Positions 10,984 to 23,394 are shown, counted from the first letter of the stretch. The stretch: 64,000 nt of DNA from Antitrichia curtipendula (GCA_951230915.1 OX579636.1:8447001-8511000); one strand, 5' to 3'. Numbers and translations are program-made. The notes: generated from the letters alone by a model not told the origin.

Positions 10984-11204
10984 TTAACAATGTTATGCCA
11001 GGGTGGAGGTGCATGAGTAAGCTGTAGCAAGCTGACATTGCAAATCCTACTACAAAGAGCTCAACAACAAGTTTTATATGCCATTGTACAGTAAGGTCTA
11101 CTTCATTTACCAATGGTTGATTTGAGGCCTTCAATTTTTATTGCATAGTATAGAAAAAAATTGGAATTTTTTGTCTTCCATAATTAACACCCAATTCTTA
11201 TGCA

Positions 11205-11472
11205 ACCCCAATCAAGTATACCAAATTTCAACTTAAAAAAAGGAAAATATCATTTTCAATGAATTTTTTAAGTCAATTTTCATGGTTTCATATAATATTT
11301 TACTGAAAAAATTGGTGAGGAATTTTTTTAATTCAATTGTGTAGATATGTAAGGAACATCCATATATACATCTTTCATATTAAAAAACACCCCATTAAGT
11401 AACAAAATTATAAGCTATAAAGAATTAAGTGTGAAGCATCTTTTGACCAAACTTTGTGAAATAGATATCTTT
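11205..11472 (+). repeat. Left copy of an inverted repeat pair bracketing the LINE/palindrome block
   Basis: This 270-bp AT-rich segment is matched, inverted and with scattered substitutions, by 23395-23670. Shared markers are TTAAGTGTGAAGCAT, TTAAGTAACAAAATTATA and TTTTCATGGTTTCA. It may be one end of a repeat into which the intervening elements inserted, or simply a second copy of a dispersed repeat. Confidence 0.65.
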
Positions 11473-12179
11473 ATATTTGAACTAGATTTTTCTATTTGAC
11501 CCTCTCATTGTAACTAATATTTTACATTTGAACATGATGGTACAATTGCTTTGCCAAAATCTAGTTAAAATAATAAAGATTTTTATTTTTTTATTTTTTT
11601 GACACAAGTAAAGCAAACTTTATTACAAGAAGAATAAACGGGCCTTCAGACGCATGCGGCCGGGGGGGGGGCAAGTGACAAAAGCAACAAACTAAAGAAC
11701 ATAAAATACAGAGAGGCGCCAAATTGAGAGGCGGAGACTACAATTCAATAGCGCGAACACGCTAGGGTGGCTCGAAAACAAAGCTCGCAAGGGGACTGAC
11801 AATCTTCCATCGGGCGCGTCATTAATCATACTAGCAAAAACCTCATTTTTAGTCCATCTAAGGGTGAAATGTCTCCGCACAATCTCCCAACGCTCTGGTT
11901 GTTTCCTACAAAGCTTGACAATAGTGTCCCATTCGATTCTATCGTAGTCGATGACGCCAAGCCAAATGAATTGGGTAAGTTTGGCCGGAAGTCACTTGAT
12001 GTTCTTAAAGGTTGCGTCATTCCTTTCAATCCAGAGGCATCAAAGATGCTCAGTGCACAGTGCCGACAGATGCTCTTAACAACGTCAAATTTACGGGGAT
12101 GCATTCTGAGAAGATCCCTTGTTTCCATGAGAGAGGATGCCAAGGTCCTGTGACGTCTTTCAAAGTTGTTATGGACCTC

Positions 12180-12760
12180 CCATAGTCTGTAACTTCAAAC
12201 GACAATAAAACAAATGAAAACACAAAATATATTTATTTTACAAGAACTCAAACCACCCAACCATAGAGAGAGATCAATCTCCAAAACAAAAGCAAGTCTC
12301 CTCACCCCCAAGCTCCGTCTTATATATCTATTCAAAGACTATTAGTCCTTTAGATAGACTAGAACTTCTTTTCTACTTTTAGCTTTCTATCCTTGGTTCT
12401 ATCTAAAATCATCCACTAACATAAAAGTCTTGGTTATACTTAGAAGTATTCTAAGTATAAGTTCATTTCTTATTCAATCTTGATCTTCCACTTGGAGTTG
12501 TCTAATTTTAAGTTCATCATCCAGTGCACTTGTCATCCAAGTAGAGTTGTTTAATTCTAGTGCACAAATCCATCATCCGGAGATATCTATTTCCCAGCAA
12601 TCTCTGCTTATCCACTAATTCACATTATACCATGAATTAGTTATCCATCAATGCATTCGTCCATCAATGGTCATGACAAAGGTCATGACACAATCATCAT
12701 CAAATCTTTCATCTATCAATGCATTCATCCATTAAAGGTTGTGACAAGGGTCATGACAGG
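12180..12760. mobile_element. AT-rich insertion within the LINE
   Basis: LINE coding sequence is recognisable on both sides: a zinc-binding HRFWECP motif and GIHIMN from about 12770 upward, and NNFERRH below 12170. It is interrupted by about 580 bp of unrelated AT-rich DNA. Near its right end two imperfect copies of a 40-bp segment (markers CAATGCATTC and GGTCATGACA) lie about 70 bp apart. The type of element is unknown, and the edges are estimates. Confidence 0.45.
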
Positions 12761-14099
12761 AGTGATGAGCATGTTCATGATGTGGATGCCCCACTGCCAG
12801 GTGCATTGGACTAAGGGGCATTCCCAAAACCTATGGAAGACAAATTTGTGAGAACTTCGGGGACAAACTAGGCATCCAATGTCGAGGGAGTGGTGGATCC
12901 ATCCATGCCTAGCATTAACGGCAACCGCACAATGCCAGACGAGCTATAGCAGGCCCGCTTCCATGGGAATTTAGTATTTGTCCCATACTGTTTTCCATTT
13001 GAATCTGTAGGTGGAACTAGAATGCCCAGACACTTTTTCTTTGCAACATTGGCCATTGCATGGGTAGACCGCAACAATTCCATACCTAGTTGCAAGCTGA
13101 ACTCAAGAAAGGGAATAGGACCTTGTTTTTCTGTCCAAGTGAGTTGAGTAGGGTCCATTGTAGCCTATCAATTTGACAAAAGTAAAGGAAGGCTCCTAAG
13201 TTTTGGGAGCCCCTTGTGATTCTCATGATCCACATACAATGAAAGGAACCTTGGCAATGGAATCTCGGGCTGACTTCTTTGCCAACAGTGGTTGGGGCCA
13301 GCCATGTGGTAAGGGTATTGGTAGCTGGGCACACTTCCAACCAGGCGGTGTCCTTCTGGAGGGACCATGCATGCGGGGGCCCACCAATGCTGATACATGA
13401 ATTAATTTGGACCTGGTGCTCCATAAGAGGACAGGTGGTAGCGTTGTTATAAAGCATTCCACCCAGTTGCCGGCTAGTGAGAATTATCCAAGGCCAGCAA
13501 TGAACCCCAAATTCTATGCAATGATCTCATCAAAGCATCCCATGCACCTTTCTTTGTTTCAACTAACCCATATCAATCAATGGCCTCTTAATTGGTCAGG
13601 AAGCAAACGTTGAAGCATGAATCCCCAATGGAGCAAAGACCAACCGTGTGAAGCTTTGGTACCCAAGTTCTAGCGAACTTGGGCCTAATTTGGCCAGAGA
13701 AATCTGACCACCATAGGGAGACACTGAGTACTTCCTTGGAGGTTGATGGGGGAATTGGGGTTACAAAGTGAACCAGCTTACGCCAAGATTCATACGCCCT
13801 GTCCCAAGTTTTAGAACATCTTTGGCTTGGAATCATCGAGAAGTAAAGAATTTGAGACCATTATCCATACTCCTCTTTTGTATGGTTGGAAGCTGGAAAG
13901 GCAAAAGCGTAAGAAGGCATGTAAGTTTGACGGGTTAGGCTCGCAAGCTTTTACCACCCACTTGGCCATCAAGGCAACTAATGTATCAGTTGGATTGACC
14001 AAGCCTAAACCTCCAAGCTCCTTAGGTTGGCAACATTGGAGCCATGAGACCTTTGCGCACAAGCGGTGAAGGGAACCGGACCACATAAAATACATCACC

Positions 14100-15430
14100 A
14101 TGCTTTTGCATTTGTTGACCCCCAATAGGGAGCTTGCCTAGATTGAGATGAAAAAATAGAGGGAAGAGAGAAGTACATGATTAACTATGACTACCCTGCT
14201 AGTTGTGTTGATCTTGGCAGTGCACCAAAAAGTGAGTTTCTTGTAAATCCTGTAAAGAAGGAAATAATCCACTTCGCCCAAGCTAAGAGAAAGGCCAAAA
14301 ATGGAACCCAAGAGTTTGTATATTTCCCCTTCATTTGCCCAGGACATGGGCAGGCTATTCATCCAAGGGGGGCACCCTTGAAAATCCAGTGACTACTAGT
14401 AACCACAAGATTTTTCCCAGTTGAGGACCAAGCCCGAACCTACACAGAAAGTGTCCAATGATTCCACCAGGGCAAGTACTAACTCCTTCTCCCTGAGGAT
14501 AGTCATGGAGGTGTCATCAACAAACTACGCCATGACTTGTTGCTAGTCTTCTACCAACAGCTTGATTTCTTTGACCATGCATGTTGCTACCCTCGATTCT
14601 ATCATCGAGTTCAAGACCTCCAAAACAATCAAGAACAAGTAAAGAGCCATAGGACAACCCTACCAAACCCCTCTCGTGATGGAAAAAGCTGGAGATTGGG
14701 AACCGTTGATTATAATTGTGGCTTTTGCATTTTGCAAAAAGAGCAATGTCATGGAGACAAATTGTACAGGGAAGTCCATAGCTCCCATTGCCCTAGTGAT
14801 GAAACCTAAGTCCACCCTGTCAAAAGCTTTGCTAAAGTCCAGCTTGAAGAAGAGGAGGGGTTGCCGTGAGTACTTTGCCCAATCTACCATTTCTTGCGTC
14901 AGGAGAATGTTGTCCAAAATAAATCTTTGGGGGAGGAATACAGATTGGTCACTAGATATGATTTCCATCAATATGGGATGCAGTCAATGTTGTAACACTT
15001 TGGCATACAATTTGTAGAAAACATTCAGCAGTGTGATGGGTCGCTAGTTTGTGAGCTTGTGTCACTCACCTCCTTTGTGTAACAAGGAGATGACTCTATT
15101 TATAATACCAAGGGCATTGCATTATCATGTATGGCCTTGGTGATCATCTTGTGATAGTCCTCCTAAATAGTAGCCCGATAGCTTTTAAAGAAGCCAATGA
15201 TGACCCCATCTAGGCCGGGGGCTTTGTCAAGGCTCATCTTTTTGAGTGCATCTTCAAGCTCGGCAACACTGATGGGGCACACCAAAGAGGCTTCCATGGC
15301 ATCGGAGAGTTGATCCGTAACTCCCTGCAAGCAGGCGACCTCTGCTAATGCTCGTGCTGCGGACTGGCTAGTCTCAGAGTAGATATGGGCATAGTAGTTG
15401 AAGAAAATGGTCTCTAAGGAATGCTGATCT
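14100..15430 (-). pseudogene. LINE reverse transcriptase, broken
   Basis: Motifs recognised in order: QSVFLPQRFILDNILLTQE and KLDFSKAFDRVD (RT motif A region) in the open segment 14660-14971, then FVDD at 14512-14523, the catalytic motif-C counterpart of YADD. A TAG at 14525-14527 directly precedes FVDD where a residue such as Tyr is expected. A later conserved segment, VSWLQCCQPKELGGLG, lies in 13811-14125. Several frameshifts separate these blocks, so no functional enzyme is made. Confidence 0.8.
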
Positions 15431-15432
15431 GT

Positions 15433-16335
15433 CTAAAGTGTGCTTGTATTATCTTCCAGTGTTGTGATCTTGGCTCCGCTCCCTTTGTCTTTGTGAATCT
15501 GGAAGAAATTTTTTGAACACGAATCCCCCACTTTCTTCCATTGAATTCTCTTGCACACTTTGAGACCTTCTATGTGCCCCTTCTCCACCTCCCTAAGTTG
15601 CTCTCTAATGTTGCTAAGATGGCTTTGCCTTGAAGGATTCAAGGCATTGGCTTTGAGAGCTTCTATGGCCTTTGCAAATTCAGCGCGTAGATGAAATCCA
15701 ACCTCCCTCAGTGATTTTGCTGCGTGCAAGCATAACTCTTTGTCAAATTTAATGACCTTGCGGAGCTTGCCGAAAAAATTGCTTGTCCTATTGGTGGTCC
15801 AAATTTGGGTGATCTGACCCCTAACTTCAACATCCTCCAAGTAGCAACCACTCATCTTGTAGGATGATTTCCGAGGAGGTGTTGCTTTGAGTTGAACCTT
15901 CCCCCGGATAGGCAGGTGATCAGAGTGGGTGCTATCACCTTTAATGAAGTATTCAAGCATTGGACTTGGTTGACTTCTTGCGCCTTGGAAGGAGTAAATC
16001 CGATCTAGTTGAGACAATATGCAAGAACCATCTCTCCGCCTATTGTCCTAGGTGAATTTAATGGGGTTGGTGGTTGGAAAGCGCTCTTCCACATTGAGGG
16101 CTTCAATTAGCAAGTCGAAGCCTTGTCGTTTTGCGGGTGATATAAGATTCCCACATAGACTGGACTTGTCAGATTGGCTTAGAACTACATTCCAGTCACC
16201 ACAAAGGATCCATTTGCAATCTATGTCAAGGCTAGAGAGAAGCTCAGACCAAAGCTCCATCCGTTCACGTGTTGGGGTTGATGCGTATATATTGAGGATT
16301 AATTCATCTCCTCCCGGTATGCCTCCAAGCCGCAT
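15433..16335 (-). pseudogene. LINE APE-type endonuclease, broken
   Basis: The N-terminal half of LINE ORF2. The segment 16048-16335 contains NIYASTPTRERMELW and ILCGDWNVVLSQSDKSS, typical of the endonuclease core. The segment 15433-16017 contains SQLDRIYSF and STHSDHLPI, with the Ser-Asp-His catalytic triplet, followed by the charged linker toward the reverse transcriptase. A stop or frameshift lies between the two segments. Confidence 0.8.
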
Positions 16336-16375
16336 CTACTGAGCCTGCCTACACCTATAGACACTAGAAGAAACC

Positions 16376-16530
16376 TGTGTTTTTTTTACATCTAAAAATT
16401 GGATGTCAAATTTTTTGGACATCAAACATAACCATTAGGATGCTAGTTTTGACATCAAAACTAGCATCCTAATGTTATGTTTGATGTCCAAAAAATTTGA
16501 CGTCCAGTTTTTAGACTTAAAAAAAAAAAC
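16376..16530. mobile_element. Hairpin MITE inserted in the LINE
   Basis: Two arms of about 73 bp are near-perfect inverted copies centred at about 16453 (AGGATGCTAGTTTT, then GACATC, then AAAACTAGCATCCT). The RNA would fold into one long hairpin. It interrupts LINE ORF2 upstream of the endonuclease, so it arrived after the LINE. It could also yield small RNAs, which cannot be judged here. Confidence 0.75.
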
Positions 16531-17609
16531 GGATTTCTTCTTGTATTGTATGCTAGTAGATAGGAAGTCCATGGATTGGGGATAACTCACGGGAGTACTT
16601 GGGATCAAGGCACTGAAAGTCAAGAGACTTGCTTTGGTGTTGCTTAAGCTTGCGTTGGTGGCCATCGCACCTAGCAAAATTAACCCCCCTTTGCTTGCAT
16701 GGCCAGAGTTAGAGGGAACAGAGGCGGTGCCATTGAGGTCGATGTGTGGTTGGGCTGTCTTAGCCAAATTGCATGCAGCCATTACTACATCGTTGTCATT
16801 GTTTGGGCCTCATGCTAGGACTTGCTGCTCTAGCTTCATTTGGTGGGCTTTCAGAGCTAGCAGTTCTGCAGTTTGGTTGAGATTTCTCCCAAGATGAGAG
16901 GGACCGCACCACGGATCCACTCGGTAGCAATGAATTGTAGGTCGGTTGATGCCGTACTATCCAACCCTTGAGCGCCCGTGGGGTCCTAACAAACAGCAAG
17001 AATTCCATCACCCAAGCTCAACGAGCCCTCTGACCCCAAGTTAGTAATGGAAAAATTGGCGATTGTCTCTTTTGCTGGAGTTGGTGCTAGCTCCCCAAAG
17101 CTTGTGCTAGCGTTTAGGTTGGCGGATTGCTGGCTACCTATAAGGATATTCTTATCATTCTCGGACGCCCCAATTCCTTTGGCCAGATTTCCACTAGGCT
17201 ATGGAATCTCTTTGGTGAAGAAGAAGAAGGATTAGGACCCAAAGAGCAATCTGCCTCCACAATTGCTCTTGGTTGCGACCTAGATAATATGTTGGCTTTA
17301 TTCCTGCTTGCTATCACTTGCGCCTTTAGTCTCTAATTTGCCACATTGGCCCTCGTACCTTCTTGCCTTTGTAAACTTTCTCCCATTCGTTCTACTCGTA
17401 CAGGGGAGTGAGACATGATTACAGGTTGCTCCCTTTGCTCATTGAGGCGTCAGACACATTACCAAATTTTCCAACTTGTCTTGTGGCCACAACAGACCCT
17501 GGGGACTATCCTTTGCCGGCTGCAATGGGAGGTGGCAAAGCTGGAGTACCCGCTTGCTGTCCCACCCTCTCGGCGCTTTGGATGAGCTTGTCTAGGAGTT
17601 GGCTGGGAG

Positions 17610-18379
17610 CTAGTGGAGGTGGCCTAGGGAAGACTCTACTTCCTTTGACCTGCTAAACTTGCCGGGGCAGTCCTTGACCAGGTGATTGGTGGCTAGACAG
17701 ACCCTGCAACGGATAGGGAGATTGTAGTAATTGACCTTTATAATGGTTGCTTCCTCCGTGAAATCGTTGTTGACTTCAATTTCGGTCTTCCAACCACTGT
17801 CTGTAGCTAGGCCGATGCAAAATCGTTGATAAAGGGAATATGAATTGCGCTTGTCCATGCCCAAGAACTCACCTAAGCCTCCTGCGATCTCAGAGGCAAC
17901 TCCAAAAAATTCGTCAAGCAAATTTTTTAGGATTACTCAACTTGGGACTCGAAGTCCAACTGGCTTGTTGGCATTAAAACCAGGTGTCCAGGATTGAAGA
18001 ATGCAAGTCCCCCATTGCGATCTATGCGAGGTAAGCATTAGGAGTTTCTGTGTCGCAGATTGTTGCTTATTGAGAATTTGAAAGAATCCTTGTCCTAGGT
18101 CTCTACCAGCACCACCCAGTCGTCTACAGTGGCTCTCAAACTTTAGATCCATAATGCTAGTAATTTCAAAGAAGGTTTCCTGCGCACAAAGTAAGCTACA
18201 ATTGCATGCTTTTGTAAGCATTCAGTTTCTTGTTTTACAATGGATTTGATGACTTTCACCTTAAAAATGGTGTTGTCAAGAAGAAAGTCAGCGTAGTTCT
18301 TAGAGAATCCAATTGGAAGCGTCTCTCCTGCAATTGCCATGGTGAGGTGAAAACGATCGAACATTCCCATGTTGGACAT
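17610..18379 (-). pseudogene. LINE ORF1, gag-like with CCHC zinc knuckle
   Basis: From the ATG at 18379 the reading MSNMGMFDRF leads into a DUF4283-like region (FLLDNTIFKVKVIKSIV). In the segment 17610-17921 a zinc knuckle CRVCLATNHLVKDC is clear. This pairing is usual for ORF1 proteins of plant L1 elements, which bind the element's RNA. Frameshifts divide the region into three pieces. Confidence 0.7.
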
Positions 18380-18397
18380 TGTTGCTACCAGCTTCGG

Positions 18398-19599
18398 TGT
18401 CGCATTGTATTTACATACACTATGTAAAAATAATTAATTGTTGTCAAACTAGAGGGTTTTTTGGAGAGTCTAAAAATCCACATAGAGAAAATTCTACCTT
18501 TTTTACCTCTATTAGACAACCATTAGGCATTAGTTCTTTTATTTCTTTAGTTGAAAGCATTTTAAACTTTGTTTGTAGATTTGAAGTTATTAAATGGGAA
18601 GGTAAAGTTTGTTTTATCTTTCTTTTAAATTTTTAAAAAGAATTTGAAGGCCACGTAGTTGCCATGTAAGAGATGAAATAGGGTTATGGGGAGAAAAGGA
18701 TGACCAATGGATGAATTGTGGTCCATGTGGCATTATAGAGGCCAAAGGTGGAAGGGATGGAGGATGAGGTGGAAGATAAGATAGGGGGTCTTCTTCTTCC
18801 TCTTCATAGTTTGCTTAAGGGAACCAAGACTTTAGAGAGACACAACAAATTGTATAGGAGACTTTTTGCAATGAGATTTTGTGAGATTGTTCATCTTGTT
18901 TTGAGGTTTTCATAAACCTATCACTCGCTCAAGTTGGCACTTTTGTGTGGAAGTTATGCTTCATGGAGTGAGAGAGGGATAATTGTCATGGAGTGTGAGG
19001 GCTGAATTTTTGAGGGCTTATAACTTTTGGGTGGGGAATTTTTTGTCTTTGAGATTTTATGATAGTATGTGTTTAGATGTTAGCTTTCTAAAAAGCTATC
19101 ATTTTCTTATTTTGGAGTTAGGATGCAAAAGTTATAGGCTTAGGGGCAAAGTAGTGAGAGGTTGCCTTTGATTTGAAGAAAGAGAATTTCAATCGGCTGT
19201 AAAAGTTGGACAGTATTTTATTTTGTGTTGAAATTTAGAAGGTGTAGATTATTGTGTTAGCTTTCTTTAGAGATATTACACGATCAGTTTAGATTTTGTA
19301 TGTAAGAGTTATGGGCTTGGAAGAAGAGTAGTGATGAGCTACCTTCAAATTGGAGAAAGTGAACTTTGACCAACTATAAAAGTTGGACAATATGATATTT
19401 TAAGTTGAATTTTTGAGGTTTGTAGATATTGTTGTTAGCTTTCTAGAGAGGTGTTTTATTCTCAATTTGAAGTCCTAAAGCGGTTGTGACACTCATATTA
19501 GTGGCGGGACCTTTCTAGAAGGGAACTTATATGGTTTATGAGCAACACCAAATATTTTATATAGCATGTGATATTTTATTGGGACTTTATGGTGGATTA
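18398..19599 (+). repeat. Left arm of a 1.2-kb inverted repeat
   Basis: Nearly identical, in inverse orientation, to 21918-23119. Both arms encode the same chance 62-residue ORF. The low divergence points to a recent origin or gene conversion. Inside the arm a unit of about 150 bp recurs imperfectly (markers AAAGTTGGACA, GTTAGCTTTCT). The outer edge lies at the 5' end of the dead LINE. A more diverged relative appears at about 53930-54860. Confidence 0.85.
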
Positions 19600-20335
19600 T
19601 AGGGTAGTTGCAAGAAACACCTGCCGTTTTCTGGCCAAAATGGCCGTAGTACTGGAGTACTATGACCTTTTGCAATATAAATTTTTTTTAAATAAAATAA
19701 AATATGAATAATTTATAAAGCATTCAAAAAAGCATACATGTGAAAATTGAAGTCTAGAAAAATTTATCTCTAAAAGTTATGCACAAAAAAGAGGCCTAGG
19801 AAAATAGAAGAAAATAGATATTTTTGAGTTTATTTTTAGAAAATGGTAAAATAATTTAAATAATTTAAAAAAAAAATAGCATTTTTTCTTTACTTGTAGC
19901 TTCTCCTTTTTCACTATTTTTTATTTTTGGAAAATAAAAATTGTGTTCTTTGCACGTGTACATAGGTAGTGCACTCTGAGCACATGTGGAAGGTGGATAC
20001 TTTACTATTTAAAAAAAATCTCTTCACAATCTTGTGTAACTTTAGTATAACTCCTTGTCTCCCAATTTTCACTTTCAAATTCGTGTTTTTGGATCGGAAA
20101 TAGGACTCAAAACCCCTAAAATGGCCAAGGTAGACATCCAATTGGGGGCAGTTTAAAAATAGTAAATAAATTTTGAAAAATTGGAAAAAAATACTGAATT
20201 TCTGAAACTTTTATGTGTACCTTCACTTCAAATTTCATAAAAAACGGACATACGATGCAAAAGTTACAGCCAAAATCCACTTGTCCAAGAGCAAGGGGAC
20301 AAGAAATAGGACAAGTGTTTCTTGCAATCACCCTA
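19600..20335. mobile_element. TIR DNA element, about 736 bp, with TA flanks
   Basis: The ends are inverted: TAGGGTAGTTGCAAGAAACAC on the left matches, reversed, GTGTTTCTTGCAATCACCCTA on the right. A TA lies directly outside each end, compatible with a TA target duplication as in Tc1/mariner-type MITEs. The right palindrome arm lacks this insert at the matching place, which gives an empty-site comparison. No transposase is encoded. Confidence 0.65.
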
Positions 20336-20373
20336 TAGAGTTTTTATGGAGGTTTTATGAGCATGCACATACA

Positions 20374-20657
20374 TTTTACTAAATCACGGGGCCCTTTATT
20401 TTCCAGCCAAGTCTAATTGTAGCCAAAAGCCTGGTACTTTCCCAATGCAAGGCCTCTCTACTCGACACCGTACGTCCTGGCGCATGTGCCAGTCGCCTCA
20501 TCGGCAGCTGAGGAGGCAAAGCTACGGGCGACAGTGGTCATGGAGGAAGCACGGGTGGAACCAGTGTTGAGTTGAGAAGCTTGGCCTTAGGAAAGCATCG
20601 GACTTTGGCTGCAACTAGACTTAGCTGGAAAATAAAGGACCCCGTGATTTAGTAAAA
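20374..20657. mobile_element. Foldback MITE at the palindrome centre, 284 bp
   Basis: The ends are inverted: TTTTACTAAATCACGGGG on the left and CCCCGTGATTTAGTAAAA on the right. Pairing continues imperfectly through CTTTATTTTCCAGC and AAGTCTAATTG for about 50 bp. The GC-richer loop contains no convincing gene. A second copy lies at about 21607-21892 on the other side of the gap. Confidence 0.7.
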
Positions 20658-20666
20658 TATATATTA

Positions 20667-20866
20667 NNNNNNNNNNNNNNNNNNNNNNNNNNNNNNNNNN
20701 NNNNNNNNNNNNNNNNNNNNNNNNNNNNNNNNNNNNNNNNNNNNNNNNNNNNNNNNNNNNNNNNNNNNNNNNNNNNNNNNNNNNNNNNNNNNNNNNNNNN
20801 NNNNNNNNNNNNNNNNNNNNNNNNNNNNNNNNNNNNNNNNNNNNNNNNNNNNNNNNNNNNNNNNNN
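20667..20866. other. 200-N assembly gap
   Basis: Exactly 200 undetermined bases, a common placeholder length for a scaffold gap of unknown size. The sequence ending at 20666 and the sequence starting at 20867 overlap by about 1.03 kb, so the true gap may be negative. Confidence 0.95.
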
Positions 20867-21895
20867 AAAATGGCCGTAGTACTGGGAGTACTATGACCTT
20901 TTGCAATATAAATTTTTTTTTAAATAAAATAAAATATGAATAATTTATAAAGCATTCAAAAAAGCATACATGTGAAAATTGAAGTCTAGAAAAATTTATC
21001 TCTAAAAGTTATGCACAAAAAAGAGGCCTAGGAAAATAGAAGAAAATAGATATTTTTGAGTTTATTTTTAGAAAATGGTAAAATAATTTAAATAATTTAA
21101 AAAAAAAAATAGCATTTTTTCTTTACTTGTAGCTTCTCCTTTTTCACTATTTTTTATTTTTGGAAAATAAAAATTGTGTTCTTTGCACGTGTACATAGGT
21201 AGTGCACTCTGAGCACATGTGGAAGGTGGATACTTTACTATTTAAAAAAAATCTCTTCACAATCTTGTGTAACTTTAGTATAACTCCTTGTCTCCCAATT
21301 TTCACTTTCAAATTCGTGTTTTTGGATCGGAAATAGGACTCAAAACCCCTAAAATGGCCAAGGTAGACATCCAATTGGGGGCAGTTTAAAAATAGTAAAT
21401 AAATTTTGAAAAATTGGAAAAAAATACTGAATTTCTGAAACTTTTATGTGTACCTTCACTTCAAATTTCATAAAAAACGGACATACGATGCAAAAGTTAC
21501 AGCCAAAATCCACTTGTCCAAGAGCAAGGGGACAAGAAATAGGACAAGTGTTTCTTGCAATCACCCTATAGAGTTTTTATGGAGGTTTTATGAGCATGCA
21601 CATACATTTTACTAAATCACGGGGCCCTTTATTTTCCAGCCAAGTCTAATTGTAGCCAAAAGCCTGGTACTTTCCCAATGCAAGGCCTCTCTACTCGACA
21701 CCGTACGTCTGGCGCATGTGCCAGTCGCCTCATCGGCAGCTGAGGAGGCAAAGCTACGGGCGACAGTGGTCATGGAGGAAGCACGGGTGGAACCAGTGTT
21801 GAGTTGAGAAGCTTGGCCTTAGGAAAGCATCGGACTTTGGCTGCAACTAGACTTAGCTGGAAAATAAAGGACCCCGTGATTTAGTAAAATATATA
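20867..21895 (+). repeat. Near-identical copy of 19637-20666, likely artefactual duplication
   Basis: This segment repeats 19637-20666 almost base for base and differs mainly by one-base indels in homopolymers (for instance ACTGGGAGTAC against ACTGGAGTAC). It contains a partial TA-flanked element and the foldback MITE. It starts at the gap edge and ends where the earlier copy meets the gap, as expected for two contig ends that overlap but were not merged. Confidence 0.8.
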
Positions 21896-21917
21896 TATAC
21901 ATGCTCATAAAACCTCC

Positions 21918-23119
21918 ATAATCCACCATAAAGTTCCAATAAAATATCACATGCTATATAAAATATTTGGTGTTGCTCATAAACCATATAAGTTCCCTTC
22001 TAGAAAGGTCCCGCCACTAATATGAGTGTCACAACCGCTTTAGGACTTCAAATTGAGAATAAAACACCTCTCTAGAAAGCTAACAACAATATCTACAAAC
22101 CTCAAAAATTCAACTTAAAATATCATATTGTCCAACTTTTATAGTTGGTCAAAGTTCACTTTCTCCAATTTGAAGGTAGCTCATCACTACTCTTCTTCCA
22201 AGCCCATAACTCTTACATACAAAATCTAAACTGATCGTGTAATATCTCTAAAGAAAGCTAACACAATAATCTACACCTTCTAAATTTCAACACAAAATAA
22301 AATACTGTCCAACTTTTACAGCCGATTGAAATTCTCTTTCTTCAAATCAAAGGCAACCTCTCACTACTTTGCCCCTAAGCCTATAACTTTTGCATCCTAA
22401 CTCCAAAATAAGAAAATGATAGCTTTTTAGAAAGCTAACATCTAAACACATACTATCATAAAATCTCAAAGACAAAAAATTCCCCACCCAAAAGTTATAA
22501 GCCCTCAAAAATTCAGCCCTCACACTCCATGACAATTATCCCTCTCTCACTCCATGAAGCATAACTTCCACACAAAAGTGCCAACTTGAGCGAGTGATAG
22601 GTTTATGAAAACCTCAAAACAAGATGAACAATCTCACAAAATCTCATTGCAAAAAGTCTCCTATACAATTTGTTGTGTCTCTCTAAAGTCTCGGTTCCCT
22701 TAAGCAAACTATGAAGAGGAAGAAGAAGACCCCCTATCTTATCTTCCACCTCATCCTCCATCCCTTCCACCTTTGGCCTCTATAATGCCACATGGACCAC
22801 AATTCATCCATTGGTCATCCTTTTCTCCCCATAACCCTATTTCATCTCTTACATGGCAACTACGTGGCCTTCAAATTCTTTTTAAAATTTAAAAGAAAGA
22901 TAAAACAAACTTTACCTTCCCATTTAATAACTTCAAATCTACAAACAAAGTTTAAAATGCTTTCAACTAAAGAAATAAAAGAACTAATGCCTAATGGTTG
23001 TCTAGTAGAGGTAAAAAAGGTAGAATTTTCTCTATGTGGATCTTTAGACTCTCCAAAAAACCTTCTAGTTTGACAACAATTAATTGTTTTTACATAGTGT
23101 ATATAAATATAATGTGACA
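21918..23119 (-). repeat. Right arm of the 1.2-kb inverted repeat
   Basis: Inverse partner of 18398-19599. Unlike the left side, the inner edge joins directly to CATGCTCATAAAACCTCC without the TIR element, so it marks the ancestral uninterrupted state. No gene is supported in it. Confidence 0.85.
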
Positions 23120-23394
23120 GCAGAATCCATGTAGGACACTATTGCGTTCAGATTGCTTTTGAATCCTAATCCTAAATCTGTAGAAATTCGTTGATTCCAC
23201 TGGCTTCTGTCCTCTGTCTCACACAAGCGGGAACGTGGAAGGATGTTGTTTGGCTAATCCTAACACAAAAGCTAATTGAGTACTAAACTGTAACTAAGCA
23301 CCATTGATCGGAGATCCGTGCATACAAGGTTTGGTCGCAGAGCGGCGGCAACATGAGTGCTTCATGGTGCTCCATGAGTTGTGAATTTTCCATA

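Larger units (their letters stand above)
11575..18379 (-). mobile_element. Degenerate L1-type LINE retrotransposon
   Basis: The order of parts on the minus strand is that of plant L1 elements: an ORF1 gag-like region with a CCHC knuckle (18379 to 17610), an APE-type endonuclease (16335 to about 15900), reverse transcriptase (about 15430 to 14100), and a C-terminal zinc-binding region (about 12900 to 11830). The 3' end near 11575-11605 carries an A-rich, AATAAA-like tail. All frames are broken by stops and frameshifts, so the copy is dead. Two foreign insertions interrupt it: a hairpin element at 16376-16530 and an AT-rich segment at about 12180-12760. Its 5' end abuts the long palindrome that begins near 18398. 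Confidence 0.85.

Noticed and set aside
19637..21895. Direct repeats resembling LTRs around a gap
   Set aside because: They abut a 200-N gap, lack TG..CA ends, primer-binding site and gag-pol, and end exactly at the contig edges, so an unmerged overlap explains them better.
18983..22535. Identical 62-residue ORF in both palindrome arms as a gene
   Set aside because: Its conservation follows from the identity of the arms. It has no motif, and the diverged relative at about 54 kb does not keep the frame.
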